This document shows, piece after piece, positions 34,290 through 44,233 of a stretch of 64,000 nt of DNA. The stretch comes from WHSW01 sp963842795 (GTDB lineage Bacteria; Actinomycetota; Thermoleophilia; Solirubrobacterales; 70-9). The translations under genes and the position numbers were made by a program. The first letter of the stretch is position 1, and every line of letters starts with the position of its first letter. The DNA lies in contig CAWJHV010000015.1 in assembly GCA_963842795.1 (NCBI GenBank), positions 248,001 to 312,000 of the forward strand, read 5' to 3'. The notes under the pieces are model-generated. The model saw nothing but the letters and a program-made list of their open reading frames with translations. It did no database searches and was not told the origin of the DNA.

Positions 34290-34676
34290 CTAGTGCTTCG
34301 CGAGCACCTCTTCGACGCGGCCGAGCAATTCGGCGGGCGAGAACGGCTTCTTGATGTAGTCGTCGGCGCCGACGCTGAAGCCGCGCTCGACCGCAGCCTC
34401 CTGAACGCTCGCGGTGAGCAGGACGATCCCGATCCCCTTGAGCTCCGCGCTCGCCCGCAGGCGCTCGGTCACCTCGTAGCCGTCGAGCTTCGGCATCATC
34501 ACGTCGATCACGCAGACGTCGGGGCGCCGCGCCAGCGCCACGCGGACGGCCTCCTCCCCGTCGCCCGCCGTGAGCACCTCGTAGCCGGCGCGCTCGAGCC
34601 GAAAGACGACGAGCTCGCGGACGTCGGCGTCGTCGTCGGCGACGAGGATCACCTTCTGCGCCCGACCTCCGCTCAC
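34290..34676 (-). CDS. Single-domain response regulator
   Basis: A 128-residue CheY-like receiver with no output domain. Acidic cluster VADDDADVREL, phospho-acceptor Asp in CVIDVMMPKLDGYE, Thr in LLTAS, and Lys in IKKPFSPAEL are all present, so it should be phosphorylatable. No kinase is adjacent. It sits between the two mutase subunit genes, which suggests co-transcription but not an obvious functional link. Confidence 0.9.
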   Translation of the reverse strand: MSGGRAQKVILVADDDADVRELVVFRLERAGYEVLTAGDGEEAVRVALARRPDVCVIDVMMPKLDGYEVTERLRASAELKGIGIVLLTASVQEAAVERGFSVGADDYIKKPFSPAELLGRVEEVLAKH

Positions 34677-34719
34677 AGCGATGACCGTAACCCAGTAACC
34701 CGAGCTCGCTCGGGAGTTG

Positions 34720-35031
34720 TCAGCTGCCGAAGCCGGTCAGCGAGCCGGTGAGGGCCAGGACCACGACCAGGATCGTGACCGCGGCGAGCAGCCCGACGAG
34801 CGCCAGGAACGCGGGGCGCATGCCCTGGCGGGCATCGTCGATCGGGTGCACCTCGTCGGGCGCGACGACGACCGGCTCACCGCCCTCCTGGCTGACCCGG
34901 TCCTCCTCGGCGCGCAGCTCCGCCGCCGCCTCGGCGCTCTCGCGGTCGGGGTGGTTGGAGAGGGCGACGCCCTCGTCCTCGCGGAGCACGTCCCAACCAT
35001 CGATCTCGTTGCGAACGACCTTGAGCGCCAT
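34720..35031 (-). CDS. Small membrane-anchored protein with DUF2188-like N-terminus
   Basis: A 103-residue protein. The first 45 residues (VRNEIDGWDVLREDEGVALS then NHPDRESAEAAAELRAEED) resemble the DUF2188 motif, a short beta-beta-alpha unit. An acidic linker follows, and one hydrophobic helix near the C-terminus (FLALVGLLAAVTILVVVLAL). Role unknown. ATG at 35031 lies 32 bp after the mutase large-subunit gene, so it is probably in the same transcript. Confidence 0.7.
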   Translation of the reverse strand: MALKVVRNEIDGWDVLREDEGVALSNHPDRESAEAAAELRAEEDRVSQEGGEPVVVAPDEVHPIDDARQGMRPAFLALVGLLAAVTILVVVLALTGSLTGFGS

Positions 35032-35063
35032 GCCCCCCGAGTACCCGGCGGCGGGCCCGCGAA

Positions 35064-36725
35064 TCAGAACTGCGGGTGCTCGGCGTAGGTGCCGAAGACC
35101 TCCTGCAGCGCGGCGACCATCTCGCCCTCCGACGCGCGCGCGCGTGCCGCGGCGATGAAATGGGGCATCAGGTTCTCGCCGTCGGCGGTGGCGGCGCGGC
35201 GGAGCTCGGCGAGCGCCGCCTCGACCTGGCCCTGGTCGCGCTCGGACTTGGTCCGCTCCAGCCGCGCGCGCTGCCGCCCCTCGGCCGCCGGGTCGGGACG
35301 GTGCAGCTCGAGCGCCGGCTCGCCCTCGACCCGGTAGTCGTTGACGCCGACGACGATCCGCTTGCCGGAGTCGACCTCCCGCTGATAGCGGAAGGCCGCA
35401 TCGGCGATCTCGCGCTGGGGGAAGCCGGTCCTGACCGCCTCGACCATGCCCCCCAGCTCGTCGATACGGGCGAAGTACTCGTAGGCGGCGGCCTCCATCT
35501 CGTCGGTGAGCTTCTCGATGAAATAGGCGCCGCCGAGCGGGTCGGCGGTGTTCGTGACCCCGGACTCGTGGGCGATCACCTGCTGGGTGCGCAGCGCCAC
35601 CCTCACGGCCTCCTCGGTCGGCAGCGCGAGCGCCTCGTCGAACGAGTTCGTGTGCAGCGACTGGGTGCCGCCGAGCACCCCTGCGAGCGCCTCGATCGTC
35701 GTCCGCACGATGTTGACCAGCGGCTGCTGAGCGGTCAGGGAGACCCCGGCGGTCTGGGTGTGAAAGCGCATCATCTGCGAGCGCTCGTCGCGGGCGCCGT
35801 AGGTGTCGCGCATCTCGCGGGCCCAGATCCTGCGCGCGGCGCGGTACTTGGCGATCTCCTCGAAGAAGTCGATGTGGGCGTTGAAGAAAAAGCTCAGGCG
35901 GGGGGCGAACTCGTCGACGTCGAGGCCCCGCTCGAGCGCCCGCTCGACGTAAGTGAAGCCGTCCTTGAGCGTGAACGCGAGCTCCTGCTGGGCGGTCGAG
36001 CCCGCCTCGCGGATGTGGTAGCCGGAGATCGAGATCGGGTGCCAGCGGGGCATCTCGGTCGAGCACCACTCGACCATGTCGGTGACCAGCCGCATCGCCG
36101 GCTCGATCGGGAAGCACCATTCCTTCTGGGCGATGTACTCCTTGAGGATGTCGGTCTGGATCGTCCCCCCGAGGCGGTCGGCGGCGATCCCGTTCTCCTC
36201 GGCGGCGACGACGTAGAAGGCGAGCAGGATCGCGGCGGGCGCGTTGATCGTCATCGAGACGGTGACCTCGTCGAGCGGGATCCCGTCGAACAGCGTCTCC
36301 ATGTCGTCGACGGTGTCGACGGCGACGCCCTCGACGCCGACCTCGCCCAGCGAGCGCCCATGGTCGGAGTCCAGCCCCATCAGGGTCGGCATGTCGAACG
36401 CGGTCGAGAGCCCGTGCTGGCCGTGGTCGAGGAGGTAGCGGAAGCGCGCGTTGGTCTCCTCGACCGTGCCGAAGCCGGCGAACTGGCGCATCGTCCACAG
36501 CCGCCCGCGGTACATCGAGGGGTAGATCCCGCGCGTGAACGGGTGCTCGCCCGGGTGGCCGAGCTTCTCGGCGGGCTCGAAGCCGTCGAGGTCCTCCTCG
36601 GTATAGAGCGGCTCGATCGGGTGGCCCGAGAGGGTCTCGAACAGCGAGTCGCGCTCGGGGGTGCGCTCGTACAGCTCCTCTTTCCACTGGTGGGCGCGGC
36701 GGCGCGCCTCGGGCTCGATCGCCAT
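35064..36725 (-). CDS. icmA: Acyl-CoA mutase large subunit, predicted isobutyryl-CoA type
   Basis: A 553-residue TIM-barrel subunit of a B12-dependent mutase, lacking the fused cobalamin domain. Family segments: YRGRLWTMRQFAGFGTVEET, STAFDMPTLMGLDSDH, SMTINAPAAILLAFYVVAAE, GTIQTDILKEYIAQKEW and HIREAGSTAQQE. At the two positions that set substrate choice it has Phe82 and Gln200, 118 residues apart. Methylmalonyl-CoA mutase has Tyr89 and Arg207, isobutyryl-CoA mutase Phe80 and Gln198 (values from memory, same spacing). So isomerisation of isobutyryl-CoA and n-butyryl-CoA, or a related non-carboxylated acyl-CoA, is predicted. Start at ATG 36725; an upstream open frame is not used. Confidence 0.85.
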   Translation of the reverse strand: MAIEPEARRRAHQWKEELYERTPERDSLFETLSGHPIEPLYTEEDLDGFEPAEKLGHPGEHPFTRGIYPSMYRGRLWTMRQFAGFGTVEETNARFRYLLDHGQHGLSTAFDMPTLMGLDSDHGRSLGEVGVEGVAVDTVDDMETLFDGIPLDEVTVSMTINAPAAILLAFYVVAAEENGIAADRLGGTIQTDILKEYIAQKEWCFPIEPAMRLVTDMVEWCSTEMPRWHPISISGYHIREAGSTAQQELAFTLKDGFTYVERALERGLDVDEFAPRLSFFFNAHIDFFEEIAKYRAARRIWAREMRDTYGARDERSQMMRFHTQTAGVSLTAQQPLVNIVRTTIEALAGVLGGTQSLHTNSFDEALALPTEEAVRVALRTQQVIAHESGVTNTADPLGGAYFIEKLTDEMEAAAYEYFARIDELGGMVEAVRTGFPQREIADAAFRYQREVDSGKRIVVGVNDYRVEGEPALELHRPDPAAEGRQRARLERTKSERDQGQVEAALAELRRAATADGENLMPHFIAAARARASEGEMVAALQEVFGTYAEHPQF

Positions 36726-36765
36726 GTCGAAGAGGCTACCGACGGCGCCCACTAGATTGGCTGCC

Positions 36766-37698
36766 ATGGCAGTTCGGTGGAGCGACGAGGTCGACGAGAT
36801 CCTCGGCAACGATCTGGCCGCGGCGTTCGCGTATACGACCCCGGCGAAGGGGGTCGTGATCACCCCGATGGCGCCCATCGGGCTCCGCGACCGCGAGCGC
36901 GCCACCGTGACCCTCTCGAGCTCGCTCGGGCTGCCGAAGAAGCTGATCCGGATCCGCGACAACCCCGAGGTCGCGGTCGCCTACCACGCCCGCGAGCACT
37001 CCGAGCTCGACCGGGACCAGTACGTGCTGGCCCAGGGCCGCGCCTCGTTCGACCCGACGCCCGATCGCGCCTGGCTCGAGTCGATCACCCCGGAGTGGGA
37101 GCGGTTCCTCGGGCCGAAGCAGACGGGGATGCTCGGGCGCTGGCTCGAGGTCTACTACTGGCAGCGGGTGGCGATCGAGATCGAGGTCGACCGGGTCCTC
37201 TCCTGGCCGACCGCGGATTGCGCCGGCGAGCCCGAGGTCTTCGGCGCCGCCCGTCCACCGGAGCCGCCGCCCTCGCAGAGCCCGCCGCGCAAGGGGACGG
37301 CGGCGCGCGAGTCGACCTCGCGCCTGCGCAGCCGGGCGGAGAAGCTGTCCCACACCCTGCTCGGCTGGGTCGGCGCCGACGGGCTGCCGGAGGTGGTCCC
37401 CGTCGCGGTCGCCGGTGCCGACGACGAGGGCGTCGACCTCGCCTCGGCCTCCGCCGCGCTGATCCCGCCCGGGCAGCGTCGGGCGGGGCTCACCTCGCAC
37501 GCGTTCAAGCCGCGGATGGTCGGCCAGGAGCAGCGGGTCCACACCGGCTGGCTGGAGCACGAGGGCGGGCGGATCCGATACTCCCCGCACACCCGCGCCG
37601 GCTACGCGCTCCCGGCGTCGAAGGCGATCTTCGTCGCCGGCGCCGCGATCGGGACCCGGAGTGGGATCCGCAAGGCGCGCGCCGCGGGACTCGCGTAG
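36766..37698 (+). CDS. Pyridoxamine-phosphate-oxidase-like split-barrel protein
   Basis: A 310-residue protein whose first half resembles flavin- or F420-binding split-barrel proteins (FAYTTPAKGVVITPMAP, SSLGLPKKLIRIRDNPEVAV then AYHAREH). A second split-barrel-like half follows after a Pro/Ser-rich linker (PPEPPPSQSPPRKG): KLSHTLLGWVGADGLPEVVP. The cofactor and substrate are unknown. ATG at 36766; divergent from icmA with only 40 bp between starts. Confidence 0.7.
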   Translation: MAVRWSDEVDEILGNDLAAAFAYTTPAKGVVITPMAPIGLRDRERATVTLSSSLGLPKKLIRIRDNPEVAVAYHAREHSELDRDQYVLAQGRASFDPTPDRAWLESITPEWERFLGPKQTGMLGRWLEVYYWQRVAIEIEVDRVLSWPTADCAGEPEVFGAARPPEPPPSQSPPRKGTAARESTSRLRSRAEKLSHTLLGWVGADGLPEVVPVAVAGADDEGVDLASASAALIPPGQRRAGLTSHAFKPRMVGQEQRVHTGWLEHEGGRIRYSPHTRAGYALPASKAIFVAGAAIGTRSGIRKARAAGLA

Positions 37699-37718
37699 GC
37701 GAACGGCGGGCGCGTCAG

Positions 37719-38497
37719 ATGTCGCGCTCATCCAACCGCGGCTGGGCCGTGTTCTGCCTCGCCGGGATCGCGCTCTGGGTCGGGGTCACGGTGCTGGTCA
37801 CGGTGCTCAACGACGATCCCGCCGACGGGGAGCCGACCGTGCTCGCGTTCGCCGGCGGCGCGGCTGCGTTCTTCGCCGTCGTCTTCGGGTTCGCCTGGTG
37901 GCAGACCAGGCCGCGGACCGACCCCGAGCTCGACGCTTTGCTCGCCGAGCTCTCGCTCGATCCCGGTGCCGCGCCAAGGAGCGCGCGCGCGATCAGCGGC
38001 ATGCGCCGAGTCGCCCGCGCGTACATCGTGCTCGGTGCGCTGGTGACCGCGCTCGGGCTTGCGACGATCCTGCAGGAGGGCTTCGGCGTCGGCGACCCGC
38101 GGGCGACCGTGATCGCGATCGTCGTGATCGTCGTCGCGTGGGCGGCCGCCGTGCCCTTCGTCCTGCGTCAAGCGCGAGCGGCGTCACGGGCCGTGCTCAC
38201 CCCGCTCGGGCTGAGCCAGTTCGGCGACAGGATGAGCGGCGAGCGCCGCGGCCGCGCGGTCAGCGTCCGGATCACGCCCAAGGGCTCGGTGACCGCCATC
38301 GACGGCAGCTCCGGAGCGCTCCCGCTGAGCGGCGATGGCATCCTCGCCTACGCGGGCGCCGGCGACGAGCGGGTCTGGGACGGGGTCGAGGCGTGCGCCG
38401 ACGGCGACCGGATCGTGATCCGCCGCGAGGGGCACGAGGGGCCGGCGTGGCTCTGGGACCTGTGGCTGGCCGAGCGGCTCGCCGGAGCCGGCCCGGT

Positions 38498-38501
<4 letters not shown>
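37719..38501 (+). CDS. Four-helix membrane protein of unknown function
   Basis: A 260-residue protein with two pairs of hydrophobic segments (GWAVFCLAGIALWVGVTVLV, LAFAGGAAAFFAVVFGFAWW, AYIVLGALVTALGLATIL, VIAIVVIVVAWAAAVPFVL) and a cytoplasmic C-terminal domain of about 90 residues of beta character (RAVSVRITPKGSVTAIDGSS). No family recognised. ATG at 37719, 20 bp downstream of the split-barrel gene, so probably co-transcribed. Overlaps the convergent amidase stop by 4 bp. Confidence 0.65.
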
Positions 38502-39907
<1,406 letters not shown>

Positions 39908-40751
39908 GGCGCGATCCTATGCCGTCCGAGCAACCCGGCGCCGAGCAGCGCGACGCTCAGCGCGGCGAGCGCCAGGCGGCGGCCGAGATGCTCGAACCGC
40001 ATTACCCGCCAGCCCTGCTCGCGGGCGATCGCCGTGAGCTCGTCGTCGGGGTTGACGACCACCGGCACTCCGACCGCGCGCAGCATCGGCAGGTCGGAGA
40101 CCGAGTCGGAGTAGGCGTAGGAGCGGGCGAGGTCGATGTCGTGCTCTGCGGCGAACTGCCGCATCGCGTCGACCTTGCCCTCCCCGTACATGAAGGTGCC
40201 GCCGAGCTCGCCGGTGAACAGGCCGTCCTCGCCGACCTCGTAGCTGGTCCCGATGCCGCCGTCCATGTAGAGGATCCGGGCGAGCAGCTGGACCAGCTCG
40301 TCGCCGGCGGCCGAGACGATGAAGGTCGGCCGGCCGGCGTCCTGATGGGCGTAGACCTCGGCGAGCATCTCGGGATAGATCCGGGGCAACACCCCGACAA
40401 GCACCTCGGGCGCCATGCGCGCGATCTGGCGCGCGGGCGTGCCGTGGAAGACCTCCTTGATCTCCTTGAGCAGCTTCTCGGTCGCCTCGTCGGTCGAGCC
40501 GCGCATGCGGAAGCGGAGCGCGTCGACCCCCCAACGCGCCATCTGCCGGCGGCTGATGATCCCGGCCTTGGTCGCCGCACGCGCCCATGGCAGCCCCGAG
40601 GACCCCGAGATCAGCGTCCGGTCGAGATCGAAGAAGGCCGCTTCCCGTGCCATTGACCGGAATCATGCCGACCACCGGCGTTGGACATCCGTCCGTTAAC
40701 CGCGGCTTGCCTACAGGCCGCCGCCTCCGGCCCCGATCCGAAGGTCGAACG

Positions 40752-40840
40752 GATAACCGAGTTGATAAGGGCAAACCCGTCGTGAGGCGGGGGCGCAAAG
40801 TTGGAGATCTCCCTCGGGAGACGGCTCGACTACCGGCTCA
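40752..40840 (+). ncRNA. Cyclic-di-GMP-I (GEMM) riboswitch
   Basis: The core matches the GEMM-I consensus closely. GGGCAAACC at 40769-40777 enters a 6-bp hairpin (CCCGTC 40776-40781 with GGCGGG 40786-40791, one G-U pair) closed by the GNRA tetraloop GTGA. The invariant GCGCAAAG follows at 40793-40800. The second hairpin contains TCTCCC/GGGAGA (40808-40821), and the 3' side ends CTACCGG (40830-40836). The aptamer ends about 12 nt before an AGGAGG ribosome site and 27 nt before the ATG at 40867, so control of translation is plausible. Cyclic GMP-AMP as ligand cannot be excluded from sequence. Confidence 0.88.
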
Positions 40841-40866
40841 GACACGCACTACAGGAGGTCTGAGTA

Positions 40867-41514
40867 ATGAACCGACGCTGGACGCGCGCTCCGCGCGCGC
40901 TTGGCCTCGCGGTCGTCGCGTCCTTCACCCTCGCCGGCAACGCGTGGGGCCAGGACCCGGCGGTCACCGCCGGCACGTCGCAAACGTGCAGCGATCCGAC
41001 GCTCGAGCAACCGTTCGGTGCCATCGGCGACTCCAGGGATTACGTCCTGGCTCCCGGCGGCGCTTTTGCAGACCCGGCAGCGCCGGGTTGGTCCCTCGAT
41101 GGAGGGGCCTCGGTCATCTCCGCCACTGATCCCTTCGGGCTCGGTGCGGTCGAGGACACGTACTCGCTCTCGCTTCCGGCCGGCGCCAGCGCGACGAGCC
41201 CCCTGATGTGCGTCGATCTGCGCTTCCCGACGATGAGATTCGTCAGCGCGCAGACCGCCGAACGTGACGGGGACCTCGACGTCGAGGTGCTCTACCCGGA
41301 GGCCGTGGACGAGAAGAAGCGCACGTGGCACAGGTCCAGCAGCCTGAAGCTGAAGAGCAAGGACGGCTGGCAGGTATCCAAGGACATCAAGTTGGAGCCT
41401 GACCGCGCGGGTAAGAACATCGGATGGCGCATGGTCGCCCTCCGGTTCAGCGCGGAGGACGACAGAGGGTCATGGCTGGTCGACGACGTCTATGTCGATC
41501 CGCGCATGAAGTGA
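40867..41514 (+). CDS. Secreted protein controlled by the riboswitch
   Basis: A 215-residue exported protein: signal peptide (RALGLAVVASFTLAGNAWG), two cysteines (QTCSDPTLEQPF and LMCVDLRFPTMR) probably disulphide-linked, and a jelly-roll-like beta domain ending in SWLVDDVYVDPRMK. That 'LVDDVYV' ending is typical of carbohydrate-binding or adhesion modules. ATG preceded by AGGAGG at 40852-40857. Being the gene directly behind a cyclic-di-GMP riboswitch, it is likely a surface or biofilm component. No family recognised. Confidence 0.82.
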   Translation: MNRRWTRAPRALGLAVVASFTLAGNAWGQDPAVTAGTSQTCSDPTLEQPFGAIGDSRDYVLAPGGAFADPAAPGWSLDGGASVISATDPFGLGAVEDTYSLSLPAGASATSPLMCVDLRFPTMRFVSAQTAERDGDLDVEVLYPEAVDEKKRTWHRSSSLKLKSKDGWQVSKDIKLEPDRAGKNIGWRMVALRFSAEDDRGSWLVDDVYVDPRMK

Positions 41515-41530
41515 TGCGTGCAGAGGGAGA

Positions 41531-41556
41531 GGAGCCTCGCCGGAGGGCGAGGCTCC
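41531..41556 (+). terminator. Strong hairpin between secreted protein and HD-GYP gene
   Basis: GGAGCCTCGCC (41531-41541) and GGCGAGGCTCC (41546-41556) form a perfect 11-bp stem with a GGAG loop, 16 nt after the stop codon at 41514. There is no T-run after it, but in very GC-rich actinobacteria such stems often act as terminators or stabilise the upstream mRNA. It could make expression of the HD-GYP gene lower than, or independent of, the secreted-protein gene. Confidence 0.7.
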
Positions 41557-41614
41557 CGACCCTCACCGGTCGGCGCACCTCAGGGCCTCTGCGCCGCATG
41601 CCGATCAATCGTCT

Positions 41615-42970
41615 GTGACGGCGGTTCCGAATCACGATCAGGCACATTTCCTCGCGCTGACGCTGGGGCGGGACCACGCCCCGATGACGGAGCGTGAGCG
41701 CTCGGCCGAGTGGGTGGTCGGCGGTGCCTTCGCCGTCTGCGCCGCGGCGATCCTCATCTGGGGGCCCAAGGCGGACCTCGACCCGATGCGCGCGATCCTC
41801 GCGACGGCCGTCTTCGTCGTCGCGAGCCGAATTCGTTTCGACGTCGTCTTCGGATTCACGGTCCCGACGCAGCTCGCCCTGGTGCCGATGCTGTTCGCCG
41901 TCCCCCTGAACCTGATCCCGGTGGTGGTGGCCGCGTCGCTCGCGGTGGCCCGACTACCGGAGATCGCCTCAGGAGCGATGCAGGCTTGGCGCCTGGTTCA
42001 CGTCCTCGGAAACTCCTGGTTCGTGATCGGCCCGGTCGTCGTCTTCTGGATCGCGGGCGTCGCGCCGCAGGATGCGGGCCCGGCCGTGCTGTTGATCGCC
42101 CTGCTGGCGCAGTTCGCGGGCGACTTCGTCGCCTCTGTCGTGCGCGACGCGATCGCCAGCAACGTCGGCGTCACAGAGCAACTCGGCGAGACCTGGGTCT
42201 ACGCCGTGGACGCCGCACTGTCGCCTGTGGCGCTATGCGTGGCGGAGCTGAGCGAGAACGTTCCGCTTGCCCTGCTGAGTCCGCTGCCGCTGATCTGGAT
42301 GCTCGCGACGTTCGCGCGGGAGCGCCGTCAGCGGCTGGAGGGCCTGATCGAGCTCACCAATGCCTACAAGGGGACGGCGCTGCTGCTCGGTGATGTCGTC
42401 GAGGCAGACGACGAGTACACCGGTCGCCACAGTCGCCACGTCGTCGAGCTGTCCCTGGCGGTGGGCGACCGTCTGGGGTTGAGTGCCGACGAGCGGCGCA
42501 ACCTCGAGTTCGCGGCGCTGCTGCACGATGTGGGGAAGATCGCAATCCCCAAGGAGATCATCAACAAGCCCGGCGCCCTCGACCCTGAGGAGTGGGACAT
42601 CGTCAGGACCCACACGGTCGAGGGACAGCGGATGCTGGAGCGGATCGGTGGGTTCATGAGCGACGTCGGCTCGATCGTCCGCTCCCACCACGAGCGCTGG
42701 GACGGCGAGGGGTATCCGGACGGGCTGACCGCCGAGGAGATCCCGCCCGCAGCGAGGATCATCGCCTGCTGCGACTCCTGGAACGCGATGCGGACCGATC
42801 GCTCCTACCGTAGTGCGCTACCGGTGGAGTTGGCAGTGTCGGAGCTCGAGGCGTGCTCGGGATCGCAGTTCGACCCCCATGTGGTCGCCACACTGATCGA
42901 GGTCGTCGGCCGGCTCGAGTCGCCGAAGGACGCGCCGGCGCCCCGACTTCCCCGTCCCGCTGCCGCGTAG
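41615..42970 (+). CDS. Membrane-bound HD-GYP cyclic-di-GMP phosphodiesterase
   Basis: A 451-residue protein: about seven N-terminal membrane segments (residues 30-235), then a short helix (ERRQRLEGLIELTNAYKGTA) and an HD-GYP domain. Metal-binding and signature residues are intact: ADDEYTGRHSRHV, LLHDVGKIAIPKEI (about residue 303) and SHHERWDGEGYPDGL (about 357). It should hydrolyse cyclic-di-GMP in response to a membrane-sensed signal. Start is GTG 41615. It lies just beyond the riboswitch-controlled gene, so the same second messenger governs both. Confidence 0.92.
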   Translation: MTAVPNHDQAHFLALTLGRDHAPMTERERSAEWVVGGAFAVCAAAILIWGPKADLDPMRAILATAVFVVASRIRFDVVFGFTVPTQLALVPMLFAVPLNLIPVVVAASLAVARLPEIASGAMQAWRLVHVLGNSWFVIGPVVVFWIAGVAPQDAGPAVLLIALLAQFAGDFVASVVRDAIASNVGVTEQLGETWVYAVDAALSPVALCVAELSENVPLALLSPLPLIWMLATFARERRQRLEGLIELTNAYKGTALLLGDVVEADDEYTGRHSRHVVELSLAVGDRLGLSADERRNLEFAALLHDVGKIAIPKEIINKPGALDPEEWDIVRTHTVEGQRMLERIGGFMSDVGSIVRSHHERWDGEGYPDGLTAEEIPPAARIIACCDSWNAMRTDRSYRSALPVELAVSELEACSGSQFDPHVVATLIEVVGRLESPKDAPAPRLPRPAAA

Positions 42971-42977
42971 GCGGGCG

Positions 42978-44162
42978 CTACCCCCCGTTGACTTCGATCA
43001 CGATCGCGTCGCCCTGGCCGCCTCCGGAGCAGATGGCGGCGCAACCGAGCCCGCCGCCGCGGCGGCGCAGCTCGTGGACGAGCGCACCGACGATCCGCGA
43101 GCCGGAGGCCCCGATCGGGTGGCCGAGCGCGATCGCCCCGCCGTTGACGTTGACCCTGTCCTCGTCGACGCCGAGCATCCGCACCGAGTTCAGGGCGACG
43201 GAGGCGAACGCCTCGTTGATCTCCCAGAGGTCGATTTCCGCGGCCGACTTGCCGATCTTCTCGAGCGCCTGCTGCGCCGCCTTCGCCGGGGTGCGCGCCA
43301 GGTAGGCGAAGTCGTCGGCGACCGTCCCGTAGGCGAGCACGCGCGCGAGCGGCTGATGGCCGTTCGCGCTCGCCCATCCGTCGGAGGCGACGACCACGGC
43401 CGCGGCGCCGTCGTTGACCCCGGGTGAGTTGCCGGCCGTGTGGGTGGCGTCGTCGCCGCCGATCGCCGGCAGCTTGGCCAGCGTCTCGACGCTCGAGTCC
43501 GGCCGGATCGCCTCGTCGGCCTCGACCACGTTCTCGGCCTTGCGGCTCTTCACGGTCACCGAGACGATCTCCTCGGCGAGCCGGCCCTCGTCGGTCGCCT
43601 TCGCCGCCAGCTGGTGCGACCGCACGGCCCAGCGATCGAGGTCGGGACGCGTGATCTCGAGCTCGTTGCCGACCTCGCTCGCCTCGTTGATCATCTGCTT
43701 GTCGGTGAACGGGTTCGTGAGCCCGTCATGGGTCATCGAGTCGACCGCCGTGACGTCGCCCATGCGGAAGCCGAAGCGCGCGCCCGGCAGCAGGTACGGG
43801 GCGTTGGACATCGACTCCATCCCGCCGGTGACCCCGAGCTCGAGGTCGCCGGCTCGGATCGCCTGGTCGGCGAGGCCGATCGTCCGCATCCCGGAGGCGC
43901 AGACCTTGTTGATCGTCTCCGAGGGGACCTCCTTCGGGATCTGCGCCTCGATCTGCGCCTGCCGCGACGGAATCTGGCCCTGCCCGGCCTGCAGCACCTG
44001 GCCGAAGATCACCTGCTCGACCTGCCCCGGCTCGACGCCGGCCCGCTCGAGCGAGGCCGCGATCGCCTCTCCCCCGAGCTCGGTCGCGCCCTTTGAGGCG
44101 AGCGCTCCACCCATCTTCGCGAACGGGGTGCGCGCGGTGCCGAGGATCACGGTCTGAGACAT
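42978..44162 (-). CDS. Acetyl-CoA acetyltransferase (thiolase)
   Basis: A 394-residue thiolase. Active-site Cys in NKVCASGMRT, the NEAFA motif, His in GGAIALGHPIGASGSRIVG and the second Cys in CSGGGQGDAIVIE. The sequence context VILGTARTPFAKMGGALAS is that of the biosynthetic/acetoacetyl-CoA type. It would feed or drain acetyl-CoA in beta-oxidation along with the acyl-CoA dehydrogenase and ETF genes of this window. Convergent with the HD-GYP gene (7-bp gap) and divergent from the aminopeptidase gene. Confidence 0.95.
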   Translation of the reverse strand: MSQTVILGTARTPFAKMGGALASKGATELGGEAIAASLERAGVEPGQVEQVIFGQVLQAGQGQIPSRQAQIEAQIPKEVPSETINKVCASGMRTIGLADQAIRAGDLELGVTGGMESMSNAPYLLPGARFGFRMGDVTAVDSMTHDGLTNPFTDKQMINEASEVGNELEITRPDLDRWAVRSHQLAAKATDEGRLAEEIVSVTVKSRKAENVVEADEAIRPDSSVETLAKLPAIGGDDATHTAGNSPGVNDGAAAVVVASDGWASANGHQPLARVLAYGTVADDFAYLARTPAKAAQQALEKIGKSAAEIDLWEINEAFASVALNSVRMLGVDEDRVNVNGGAIALGHPIGASGSRIVGALVHELRRRGGGLGCAAICSGGGQGDAIVIEVNGG

Positions 44163-44233
44163 CGGGGCCTTTCTCTGTCGGGCGGCGGGAGCGCCGCGGA
44201 GGAACTCGACAATGCTAGTTAGACTCGCCCGCC

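Noticed and set aside
35064..36725. Plain methylmalonyl-CoA mutase annotation
   Set aside because: The Tyr and Arg that define methylmalonyl-CoA binding are Phe82 and Gln200 here, which points to isobutyryl-CoA mutase.
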